The notes beneath the pieces are model-generated. The model saw only the letters and a list, made by a program, of their open reading frames with translations. It was not told the origin of the DNA and searched no databases. Shown here piece after piece: positions 1 to 7,324 of a stretch of DNA of 7,441 nt. The position numbers were made by a program, and so were the translations under genes. The stretch lies in contig NYXM01000117.1 in NCBI GenBank assembly GCA_002685655.1, positions 1 to 7,441 of the forward strand, written 5' to 3'. Origin of the DNA: Planctomycetaceae bacterium. Its GTDB lineage: Bacteria; Planctomycetota; Planctomycetia; Pirellulales; Pirellulaceae. Positions within the stretch are counted from its first letter, which is position 1. Every line of letters starts with the position of its first letter.

Positions 1-567
1 CGGATGGTCGGGACCAGGGAGGTTGTTAGCGCAACGATAGTAGTTGTGCTGCCGAACCCCGCCGCCGCGGAGTTTGCGGCGGATCATCTCGCCGGTGATC
101 AGCGCCCCGCAATATTCGCAACGGAACAGGCCCCCAGCGAGCGGATGGTCCGGTTTGACCGCCGCCGCCTTCTTGTTCTTGCCGGCGAGAATGTCCTGGC
201 ACGCCTGGAAAGTAGCTCGGTCAATCAGTGGCCGGTGCTTGCCAGGATAGTGCTGGCCCCGCCGCTTGATTTCGCCAATGTAGATGCGATTGTTGAGAAT
301 GTATGAGATCGCGGTGCGGTTGAACCGCGGCTGGCTCTTCTGGTAGGTGTAGCCCTCAAGCGTAAGTTGGTCGGCGAGGTTCTCAAACGTGTTTCGTCCC
401 GTCGAATACAGCTCGAATATGCGAATTACGACCTTCGCTTTTTCTGGATGCGGCTGATAGGGTTCGTCACGATCGCTCGGCACATTCATGTAGCCAAATG
501 CGGCACCGCCGTTCGGCCACCCCTGGCGAACGCGTTCATCCATGCCCTTGATGGCCTTCGTCGAGGT
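1..567 (-). pseudogene. Large serine recombinase, internal fragment (N-terminus lost, C-terminus beyond window)
   Basis: Reading the minus strand from 567 down to 1 gives 189 codons without a stop, and the frame continues past the left edge. The protein begins STKAIKGMDERVRQGWPNGG, the usual start of the recombinase domain that follows the resolvase catalytic domain in large serine recombinases. It continues through AKVVIRIFELYSTG, the LADQL and ISYILNNRIYIGEIK motifs, and a zinc ribbon with CEYCG and YYRC. Such enzymes cut and rejoin DNA at attachment sites of phages and integrative elements. The catalytic domain with its nucleophilic serine should lie upstream, but a TGA stops the frame at 568-570 and no resolvase-like sequence follows in any minus-strand frame. 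The first in-frame ATG is at 543-541. I therefore call it a 5'-truncated remnant. The family call is firm; whether any protein is made is doubtful. Its broken end abuts the broken end of the divergent helicase gene. Confidence 0.85.
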
Positions 568-590
568 TCACGCAGCGCAAAGGACCTCGC
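568..590. other. Junction between two 5'-truncated divergent genes
   Basis: On the left of this interval, minus-strand coding similarity to a serine recombinase reaches about 567. On the right, plus-strand coding for a helicase C-terminal part is recognisable from about 587 onward. Both genes point away from this spot and both lack their N-terminal domains. A single deletion between two divergently transcribed genes would produce exactly this arrangement. I see no obvious flanking direct repeat or insertion-sequence end, so the mechanism is open. An assembly join is the alternative. Confidence 0.55.
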
Positions 591-2466
591 TTGCCGACTT
601 CTCGCGTGTGATCATTCGCTACTTTCAACTGAAGCAATGGAGAACTACCAGGCAATTGATCCAGCCAATTCGCGGTTGCGGGTCTTGGCGGGTGAAACAC
701 TGGGATGTGGCGGCGCTGAACTGTGGAGGCTACTCTGGTTGCCGCCGTCCGCATCCTACTACTGCCTCGGCGGTCCTTTCTCGCACGCCGGCCTGGCGAA
801 GTTTACTAAGCGTCTAGTCTTCTCTAGTTGGAAGGTTGTTCCCAAGGCGATTTCGGTATTGCTCAGCTATGAAGCTGAACGACAGATGTTCATGTCGTTC
901 GATGCCGACTCGCGAAATACGGCCACCGATCGTGATCGACGTTCCAGACTGTTGGACTTTGCACGTTCGCCAAGCGGGCCGACTGGCATGCCGGTCCTCG
1001 GGTTGGTGTATCCGTGCAGCTTCTTCGCGACTTATTGTGACCCACTTGAATTGGCGAAGCCTGCGCTCAGTGAAGGCAATCTACTTTCGTTGGCCGACCT
1101 TCTGGTTAAAGCTCGCACCATCATTGAGAAGGCGCTACGCCCCCTGCTTCGGAATCGCCCCGAGGCCGGCCAAGTAGATGCTGACTGGTATTGGGTAACA
1201 CCGATCTTACTGGACCTGGGAAAGTGGCCCAACGAGATCGGCGAGTGGCTCGGATTCGATTCACTGCCGGATGACTGGCGCGGGCCATACATGCCGCGAC
1301 GCGAGGGCACGGAAGACACGGCGTGGACAGATCACGTCAACCGCGTCTTAGAACTGGTTGGTGATCCGCGTCAGCTCGGACGACCGCCTGGTGACTTGGC
1401 TGAAGTGATGGCACTGTCTGCGATCGGCGGCCCGGCGACTGCAGCGCTTCGGGCACTGGTGCGAATGTGCGAGGGAGTCAATTTGAGCACCAACTTGGAG
1501 ATTCGTGATGCCGCCGGGGCGATCGGCTGGGCGCTTCGTTACCAATTCAATTTGCCCGAGGTCATCGTCATGATCCGCGGAATGAATCGGGAGGAACCGT
1601 ACTGGCGTCGTGTTTTGGAATATTGTTGTGACGGCTGCTTGCAAAGCGTGCTCGACGAGTACCTTCACGTTCAGCACGATGCTCTATCGCTTGCCGGGAA
1701 AGCCCCGGAAGAAACTGCGAAAGCGTTGGCGGCATCTCTAACCGAGGCGGTTACCATTCGCGTGTCGCAGCCGCGAATCGATAACATTCAGGCAAGCGAC
1801 GACGGAGCGATCTCGCTTCGGTCCCACACCACTCGTTCGCGTTTCGCAATGCGATTCGGCGACGATCACGCTGAGCTGGAGAGTTCACGGCTTCGTAAGG
1901 AGCATGTTCGAGCGGCTTTCAACTCGCCCTTCTGGCCGTTCGTGCTGGCGACAACATCGATCGGACAGGAAGGACTCGATTTTCACCAGTATTGTCACGC
2001 CGTCGTACATTGGAATTTGCCGGGAAATCCAGTCGATCTGGAACAACGCGAGGGCCGAGTCCATCGCTACAAGGGACACGCCGTAAGAAAGAACGTGGCG
2101 AGCCGCCATGCAGCGGCGATCTTGAAGTCGCAGCTGGACGAAGACCCTTGGCGTTACCTATTTCAGGCCGCCCTCGATAGTCGAGTAATTGACCACGACC
2201 TAGTTCCCTTCTGGCTGTACAGCATTGAAGACGGGGCCATGATCGAACGGCACTTGCCCATGCTGCCGCTCAGCAAGGAGATTTCGATGGTCCCCGATCT
2301 CAAACGCTCCTTGGCTGTTTACCGCATGGTGTTCGGGCAGCCTCGGCAGGACGACCTTCTTGAATACTTGTCGCAACAGTTTACACCTGAGCAACTTGCA
2401 GAGCACTTCGAGAACCTGCGAATTGACCTGACACCCCCTGTGACGACGACCAGGCGAGGTATTTGA
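571..2466 (+). pseudogene. SNF2/superfamily 2 helicase, C-terminal part only
   Basis: This frame is open from 367, but positions 367 to about 567 are antisense to the recombinase, so helicase coding is counted only from about 571; the first in-frame ATG within it is at 637. Positions 802-840 encode TKRLVFSSWKVV, like helicase motif IV at the start of the second RecA domain. Positions 1942-1980 encode VLATTSIGQEGLD (motif V), followed by VVHWNLPGNPVDLEQREGR, where QREGRVHR at 2044-2067 is motif VI with its arginine finger. About 1,100 bases between motifs IV and V encode a large insertion with no motif I recognise. No Walker A (GxGKT) or DEAH box is present, so the ATP-binding RecA1 domain is missing and the product cannot be a working helicase alone. 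The natural-looking C-terminus ends in IDLTPPVTTTRRGI. Full-length relatives are large helicases of mobile or defence-type loci; I do not know which system this one came from. Confidence 0.75.
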
Positions 2467-2667
2467 AGCGAACCACTCACCGTATCAGAGTCGACTTTTT
2501 ATTTCCCAACTCCCTCATTGCTGGCCGACGGTTTTCAAACTGATCGGAAAGCTCGACAACGACGGCATTGCCTTTCCGACACTCGAAGGCTTCCGGTGGG
2601 TTAACCGATGATGAGAAAACAAGTTGCGACGCCGCGTCTTTTTCGAGATTTTTTTTGCCAGCGCTGA

Positions 2668-2695
2668 TTGACAGCACGACATCTGAATATACATT
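2668..2695 (+). promoter_or_regulatory. Candidate sigma70-type promoter for the ATPase-kinase-regulator operon
   Basis: A perfect TTGACA (2668-2673) is followed after 16 bases by TACATT (2690-2695), which matches the -10 consensus at four of six positions. Overlapping alternatives such as TATACA (2688-2693) have a shorter spacer. Transcription would start near 2702, giving a leader of about 180 bases before the ATG at 2884. The location just upstream of the only intact operon supports the call. It is a motif match only, and promoter consensus in this unknown host may differ. Confidence 0.4.
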
Positions 2696-2716
2696 AGTTC
2701 ACTATCACCAACGCCG

Positions 2717-2744
2717 CACCGAGCGGTGGAACCCGGCCAGCCGG
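2717..2744. repeat. Pair of small inverted repeats in the operon leader
   Basis: CACCG-AG-CGGTG (2717-2728) and CCGGC-CA-GCCGG (2733-2744) are two 5-bp perfect inverted repeats, each with a 2-base centre. Their centres lie 16 bases apart, just downstream of the predicted transcription start. They could be binding sites for a dimeric regulator, such as the response regulator encoded by the third gene, or RNA hairpins in the leader. Each arm is short enough to arise by chance in GC-rich DNA, so function is speculative. Confidence 0.3.
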
Positions 2745-2883
2745 CTCCGTAATGCCAGCTTCTTTTGGTCGGTGCTTTCTCCCTATCTCTGCCTTGCGCT
2801 CTTGGCAGCCTCAACATCTTCCGCGACCCGTCACGTTTGGGGAGTGTCCGTGGAGCATCCGCACTGAATGAAAGGATCTTGCT

Positions 2884-4821
2884 ATGCAATCGCTTACTGA
2901 AGTCCGTCATCAAACAGATGCCAGTTCCCGTCATGACATACACGCCGAGGGTGGTCACCGTATCCGTTCCGTTTCCGTCATTGGTGGCTTTCTCGACGGC
3001 GCGCGCTTCGATTTCGTCGAGGGGCTCAATTGCTTCATCGGCGCGCGTGGTGCAGGGAAAACGACGGTCGTCGAGTTAATTCGGTTTGCATTGGACGTGC
3101 CGCCGAGCCGCGAAGCCAGCGCCTTGGAATTACGGCGGATCGAAGCTCTCGTCGACCGAAATCTCGCCGGTGGTCGTGTGCAAGTCACGATCGAGACCAA
3201 GGATGGCTTGTGCTACGTCATCACACGTACGGCCGGTGAAGAACCGCTCGTTTTGACCGCTGACGGGAAGCCAACCGATCTTACGCTGAAATCCGGTGGA
3301 CTGTTTCGAGCTGACATCTACAGCCAAAACGAAGTCGAAGGTATCGCCGACCGCAAAACGTCGCAGTTGGATCTGATCGACAACTTCGAGGCGGAACGAA
3401 TTGCGGAAATCGACACTCAAATCGACCAGGTTCGCTCCGCGTTGGCCACGAACGCGAATGAGATCGTTCCCTTGCAGACGCGTATCTATGCTCTTGGGGA
3501 GGAACTCGGTACGCTCGCCGGTATCGACGAGAAGCTGAAGCACTTCTCCGGCACGGGCGGCGAGAACGCCAAGACGATCAACCAGGCGCATGCGCTTAAG
3601 TCGCTCCGTGACCGTGAACGTCGAACCGTGTCCGAGTCACGACAGATGCTGCAGAGTTTCTCGCAAGAGCTAGCCGCGTTGAACGGACGACTCGCGCAGC
3701 AAACGAGCGTGCTTGAGGATCGCGACGTGGTTAAGGGACCGAACGGGGAGGTCGTGGCTCACGTCCTTGAGGAACTTAACGAGTGCGGACGCGTCGTCGA
3801 CGGCATGATTGGAGACGCGGGGAAGGGCATCTCCGCGGCACTGGGCCGGATCGCAACGGCTTCAATTCGCCTTGATGCCATCCACAAGGAACAAGAGCTT
3901 GAATTCCGTTCATTGATCGAAAAGCATCGTCACGCACAGGGGCAGGCGGCAGAGCGAACGCAGTTGGAACGCCGTCGCAACGATCTGTTGGCCAAGGAAC
4001 GACTTCGCCAACAGCTGCGTGAGCAATTGTCGACGTTGCAGGGGAGCCGCACGAAGCTGCTGCAACGTCTGTCGGAGCTGTGGGATGAGCGGTTCGCAAT
4101 TCGGGAGTCAGTGGCCGAGCGGATCAACACCGCCCTGTCACCCACGATCCGGGTCAGCGTGCAGCAGTTCGGCAACCCCGAGCTTTACCGCCAATTGCTT
4201 GAGGAGGCACTGAAATCTGCGCGAATCAAGCACCTAATCGTTGCCCAGAAGATCGCTGGCAAGTTCTGGCCTGTTGCCTTGGCCACCGCGATTCGCGAAC
4301 GAAAAACTGCGGCGCTGATCGACCGGGCTGAACTGAACCCGGAGCAGGCCGAGAAGGCCCTTGTAGCACTGTCTAACCCAAAGTTGCTGTTCGAGCTGGA
4401 GACGGTCGAGCTGCTTGACCTGCCCCGGATCGAGTTGAAAGACGGGGATACATACAAGGACTCGCTCTCGCTTTCGACGGGACAAAAATGCACCGCGATC
4501 CTGCCCATCTTGTTGCTGGATAGCGCCAACCCGCTGCTCATCGATCAGCCGGAGGACAATCTCGATAACCGGTTCATCTTCGAGACCGTGGTGGACAGCA
4601 TTCGCAAAGTCAAAACCGGAAGGCAACTAATCTTCGTCACGCACAATCCAAATATCCCGGTGCTTGGCGACGCGGAACGCGTGTTCGTGTTGGACTCGGA
4701 TGGTAGCGCCGCCCGCATGGCCAACGAGGGCACCGTCGATGAATGCAAGTCCGAAATCGTCACGCTCCTGGAAGGCGGCGAAGACGCATTCAAGGCCCGC
4801 AAATACAGGTACGCATACTGA
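2884..4821 (+). CDS. SMC/Rad50-like coiled-coil ATPase (TrlF-ATPase-like, no nuclease domain)
   Basis: A 645-residue ABC-class ATPase. The Walker A motif is GARGAGKTT (residues 53-61, lysine 59). A Q-loop-like DIYSQNEVEGIAD lies near glutamine 148. A long charged, largely coiled-coil middle (about 170-415) follows, then the ABC signature LSTGQK (530-535), Walker B and D-loop LLIDQPEDNLD (551-561), and a switch histidine in VTHNPN (H587). The residue after the Walker B aspartate D554 is glutamine rather than the usual glutamate; E557 is nearby. No zinc-hook CxxC is visible in the coil. Such ATPases dimerise on ATP and act on DNA or switch partner proteins. The signature and Walker B region resembles the ATPase half of TrlF-type proteins, but no PHP or other nuclease domain is attached. 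The start is supported by AAAGGA at 2871-2876, seven bases upstream. Its TGA overlaps the next ATG by one base (TGATG), so the kinase is probably translationally coupled to it. ATPase class is sure; biological role is inferred. Confidence 0.9.
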   Translation: MQSLTEVRHQTDASSRHDIHAEGGHRIRSVSVIGGFLDGARFDFVEGLNCFIGARGAGKTTVVELIRFALDVPPSREASALELRRIEALVDRNLAGGRVQVTIETKDGLCYVITRTAGEEPLVLTADGKPTDLTLKSGGLFRADIYSQNEVEGIADRKTSQLDLIDNFEAERIAEIDTQIDQVRSALATNANEIVPLQTRIYALGEELGTLAGIDEKLKHFSGTGGENAKTINQAHALKSLRDRERRTVSESRQMLQSFSQELAALNGRLAQQTSVLEDRDVVKGPNGEVVAHVLEELNECGRVVDGMIGDAGKGISAALGRIATASIRLDAIHKEQELEFRSLIEKHRHAQGQAAERTQLERRRNDLLAKERLRQQLREQLSTLQGSRTKLLQRLSELWDERFAIRESVAERINTALSPTIRVSVQQFGNPELYRQLLEEALKSARIKHLIVAQKIAGKFWPVALATAIRERKTAALIDRAELNPEQAEKALVALSNPKLLFELETVELLDLPRIELKDGDTYKDSLSLSTGQKCTAILPILLLDSANPLLIDQPEDNLDNRFIFETVVDSIRKVKTGRQLIFVTHNPNIPVLGDAERVFVLDSDGSAARMANEGTVDECKSEIVTLLEGGEDAFKARKYRYAY

Positions 4822-5963
4822 TGAATACTCAAACAATTGAATCCGTTCTCGTGGACGCGTTGGTCCAGCTTCAGGCTGACCCATGCGCGATGCCGTGGTC
4901 TGAGCGACTTGAAGTTGCACAACTGCTGGCGGACTCCCTTACGGCAGACAACGCCGACGAAGCTGAGTTGGCTCTCGTGCATCTTCTTGCTTGTGATCCG
5001 AAATGGGAGGTGCGTTGCGAGATCGCCGATCTATTGCTGGCTGTTCCTGACAGTGACTTTTCTGAACTTGCCGCTCAGTTGTCGCGGGACTCGAATAGTT
5101 ATGTCCAACAAGCTGCTCAGCGAGCCTTGAATCGCCGTCGACAAATCGCCAAACGAAACGGCCGGACTCGCCAAACTGTGGATGAGATAACGCGTCAACT
5201 CGAGTCAATCGAAGAACGGCACGGCAAGCGAACGGCCCAGACGACGATGCGGGTCTGCGACCGGTTCGTGCAGGTCGTGGTGGGTGGCATGGTCCACGAT
5301 CTCCGCAGCATCCTGACGCACCTGGGCAGCAACTGCGACACGTTGATGGAGCAAGTTGGAAGGCGAAAGCGTGAATCCAGAAAGGTGCAAGCGGACTTGG
5401 AAGTCTTCGAGCGGACGCTCCGTGACATGGAACTGTTCACGCAGCCGATACCCGAAGATCGCCACCGAGAACGCCTGGCCGACGTCGTTACGGCGGCGAT
5501 CGAGATGGCAAGTAACAATGTCCGGAGGAGTGGATTCAGCTTGGATAGTGTATCGCTTCAAGTCGATGTGCCGGAGTCACTCACGGCCGAGATCACTCGA
5601 CACCGGATTGTTGTGTCCTTGGCAAACGTGATCGAGAACGCTTATGAGGCCTTCAAGGTGAGCGATCGAAAGTTGCGTGCTGGAGAGATTATGGTGCGGG
5701 GAAGGCAGGTCGATGATCAAGCCGAGATCCACGTTTCAGATAGCGGGATGGGGATGACGGCAGAAGAGTTCGTCGGCCGCTCGATGTTCGTCCCCGGCCG
5801 CCGAAACAAGTCCAAGAAGAACAGTACCGGCTATGGACTGGCGAATGCGGCTCGTGCCGTCGCTGCTCACGGTGGCTCGTTGACCTTGGACAGCCAAGAG
5901 GACGAGGGAACTACTGTCACGATGACACTGCCGATGAATCGGTACAACGGAGAAACGCCATGA
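4821..5963 (+). CDS. Soluble HEAT-repeat sensor histidine kinase
   Basis: A 380-residue protein with no signal peptide or membrane segment, so it should sense a cytoplasmic cue. Residues about 25-108 form HEAT-like helical repeats (for example EVRCEIADLLL and YVQQAAQRAL), a likely protein- or nucleic-acid-binding sensor. Residues about 116-205 are helical and carry the H-box MVHDLRSILTHL with H159 as the probable phosphorylated histidine. The HATPase domain follows: N-box NVIENAYEAF (N273), G1 box SDSGMG (D307), G2 box TGYGLA (336-341) and a final EGTTVTMTLP. All boxes needed for autophosphorylation are present. I chose the ATG at 4821, which overlaps the ATPase stop codon as TGATG; an earlier in-frame ATG at 4743 would lie deep within the ATPase gene. 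It ends in an ATGA overlap with the response regulator, its evident partner. The kinase fold is certain; the HEAT assignment is by pattern; the signal is unknown. Confidence 0.9.
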   Translation: MNTQTIESVLVDALVQLQADPCAMPWSERLEVAQLLADSLTADNADEAELALVHLLACDPKWEVRCEIADLLLAVPDSDFSELAAQLSRDSNSYVQQAAQRALNRRRQIAKRNGRTRQTVDEITRQLESIEERHGKRTAQTTMRVCDRFVQVVVGGMVHDLRSILTHLGSNCDTLMEQVGRRKRESRKVQADLEVFERTLRDMELFTQPIPEDRHRERLADVVTAAIEMASNNVRRSGFSLDSVSLQVDVPESLTAEITRHRIVVSLANVIENAYEAFKVSDRKLRAGEIMVRGRQVDDQAEIHVSDSGMGMTAEEFVGRSMFVPGRRNKSKKNSTGYGLANAARAVAAHGGSLTLDSQEDEGTTVTMTLPMNRYNGETP

Positions 5964-7171
5964 AGCCGCGCGCACTAATCGTCGAAGATGACGAGCGCAT
6001 TATTGATTCCATCGAGGACGCCCTGTTCTCAATCGGTCACGAGCATATCTGGGTGACGAACCAATTCGATGCACAAGAGGCGTTGCAGTCCGGTGACTTT
6101 GCCTACGTTCTCCTCGACCTGCAGATCCCGGCCAGGCCCAACCGTGGCGGCGCGGATAAGCAATACGGCATCAACCTGCTCGCTGACATCCAACGCATCA
6201 AGGGACCGGGCCAGATGCCTGTCATTATGATGACGGCGTACACTGCGGAATGCCTCGATCTGACCAGCGAGCTTCGAGCAGCCGGTGCCAACGAATTTAT
6301 CTCGAAGCCGTTCAAGAATAACGGTCGCACGCTGGCGCAGGTTATCCGGAAGGTCTTGAATCGTGGAAAACGAAACGGCGATTCAAATGGATCTTCGGCG
6401 ACGACCCAGCCACCCACACCCTTCACTGGTGGCGAACTCATCCTTTACTCGAATCGCATCGAGGTCTGCGCCGTAGATATCCCACTCAGCAAGTTGATGC
6501 GGGAGGCCTTCGGCGCGTTGAACGCGACGAGGCCGAGCGGCATCTACGTGGCGTACACAGGCGAAGAACTTGCCGAGCTGATAGGTTGTGAACGGGGGCA
6601 GAACGGAATCGCTGAGATGATTCGTGACTTTCGCAACCGATCGACGGACCTGCTACTCGAGCACGCTCGCGTGACCTGCGGGCGCTTCGACATCATTCAG
6701 AGCGGTGGTCCCGGCTATCGCTTGAACCCGCAGGTCAAAATCAGGACGGCCACCGCCGAGCGGCTCGCCGCCGGTGATACCGATGAGCCTGTAAACTCGG
6801 GCAATGACCCTGCAAATGATACCGATGATCCTGCAAATGATCCTGTAAACGCAGTCGATGACCCTGCAAAAGTCAGCCATGATCCTACAAATGACACCGA
6901 TGACCCTGTAAACCGGCTCGGTGATCCCGCAAATGATCCTGTAAATGACCCTGCAAACGAACGTCAGCGTTGGATTCTCGGTGAACTGAAAAAAGGCGCA
7001 GAGATTCGTGTGGCAACGGTGTCCGCCCGTTGCGGTTGCTCCGCTGCGACGGCAAAACGCGACCTTGCGCAACTCCGAAAGCGCCAACTAATCCGCTTCG
7101 ATGGCCCATCGAAAACCGGCAGCTATCGTCTCGTCGCGCGACGTGCTCACGCCGAACGACGCCCAAGTTGA
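5960..7171 (+). CDS. Response regulator with two winged-helix domains joined by a DPxN-repeat linker
   Basis: A 403-residue protein. Residues 1 to about 134 are a receiver domain with the acidic pair D10/D11, phosphoacceptor D53 (VLLDLQIP), switch threonine T92 (MTAYT) and K116 (ISKPF). All catalytic positions are intact. Residues about 158-257 look like a winged helix of the OmpR-like type: an opening strand pair, then EELAELIG, IRDFRNR and the wing-end GGPGYRLNP. Residues 276-333 are ten DPxN-type repeats. Residues about 334-392 are a second winged helix-turn-helix (VATVSARCGCSAATAKRDLA, then a KTGSYRL wing) of the type found at the C-termini of some AlbA/Fic-like regulators behind similar NDxxND linkers. 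The start ATG overlaps the kinase stop as ATGA and has GGAGA eight bases upstream. It probably accepts phosphate from the upstream kinase and binds DNA, perhaps at its own operon. The domain calls come from motif reading; the dual DNA-binding layout is unusual. Confidence 0.9.
   Translation: MKPRALIVEDDERIIDSIEDALFSIGHEHIWVTNQFDAQEALQSGDFAYVLLDLQIPARPNRGGADKQYGINLLADIQRIKGPGQMPVIMMTAYTAECLDLTSELRAAGANEFISKPFKNNGRTLAQVIRKVLNRGKRNGDSNGSSATTQPPTPFTGGELILYSNRIEVCAVDIPLSKLMREAFGALNATRPSGIYVAYTGEELAELIGCERGQNGIAEMIRDFRNRSTDLLLEHARVTCGRFDIIQSGGPGYRLNPQVKIRTATAERLAAGDTDEPVNSGNDPANDTDDPANDPVNAVDDPAKVSHDPTNDTDDPVNRLGDPANDPVNDPANERQRWILGELKKGAEIRVATVSARCGCSAATAKRDLAQLRKRQLIRFDGPSKTGSYRLVARRAHAERRPS
6785..6958 (+). 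repeat. Degenerate tandem repeat encoding ten D/E-P-x-N/K units
   Basis: Ten copies of a 12-base core, roughly GAYCCTGYAAAY, lie in one frame inside the response regulator gene. They encode EPVN, DPAN, DPAN, DPVN, DPAK, DPTN, DPVN, DPAN, DPVN and DPAN at residues 276, 283, 290, 294, 301, 308, 315, 322, 326 and 330. Successive copies are seven residues apart (six times) or four apart (three times), so the DNA repeats step in 21 or 12 bases. Copies differ at synonymous sites (GAT/GAC, CCT/CCC, AAT/AAC), so the array is not newly made. The product is an acidic, proline-rich linker between two DNA-binding domains. Confidence 0.9.
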
Positions 7172-7283
7172 GCCGCATCACGAAGATACGGCGCGGGCGG
7201 TACCGGATAGGATCGGACGAAACGTTCGACCAGGGCTGCAAACGGTTCAAAGATACGACAGTTGCCCCGACTCAACTGGATTG

Positions 7284-7324
7284 AAGGCCGTTCGGCAAGA
7301 ATGTCGAACGGCTTTCTCTTTTCT
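7284..7324 (+). terminator. Intrinsic terminator of the operon
   Basis: An 8-bp perfect stem GCCGTTCG (7287-7294) with CGAACGGC (7305-7312) extends on both sides through A-T, C-G and G-T pairs to about 14 bp (7284-7297 with 7302-7315), leaving the tetraloop AGAA. The T-rich tail TTTCTCTTTTCT follows at once. It lies 112 bases after the response regulator stop. The stem begins with AA on the left, so some activity on the opposite strand is possible. Confidence 0.85.

Larger units (their letters stand above)
2467..2883. other. Intergenic region between helicase remnant and operon
   Basis: No convincing gene is present in these 417 bases. Plus frame 2 at about 2531-2587 reads VFKLIGKLDNDGIAFPTLEG and ends at tandem stops. 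It looks protein-like but has no start codon and may be a remnant. An 8-bp inverted repeat (TCGGAAAG 2544-2551, CTTTCCGA 2572-2579) has a 20-base loop and no T-tract. A very short hairpin, GACG-CCG-CGTC (2628-2638), is followed by TTTTT and could be a weak terminator for the helicase remnant. The candidate promoter and leader palindromes listed separately occupy the right half. The open frames on either strand here are shadows or unrecognisable. Confidence 0.6.

Noticed and set aside
367..570. Upstream extension of the helicase open frame to the ATG at 367
   Set aside because: These bases are antisense to clear serine recombinase coding on the minus strand and show no helicase motifs in the plus frame, so the extension is a chance open frame.
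2568..2867. Plus-strand 99-codon open frame in the intergenic gap
   Set aside because: No ribosome binding site or recognisable domain. It spans the candidate promoter and ends just before the ATPase start.
2515..2958. Minus-strand 147-codon open frame over the intergenic gap
   Set aside because: It overlaps the start of the ATPase gene, has a composition unlike the real proteins here and contains no recognisable motif.
4743..4820. Earlier in-frame ATG for the kinase gene
   Set aside because: It lies inside the ATPase coding sequence. The TGATG overlap at 4819-4823 is the natural coupled start, and the added residues (MQVRNRHAPGRRRR) look like out-of-frame shadow.
6653..7087. Minus-strand repetitive isoleucine/cysteine/arginine-rich frame opposite the response regulator
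   Set aside because: It is the antisense reading of the DPxN repeat array, which explains its periodic look.
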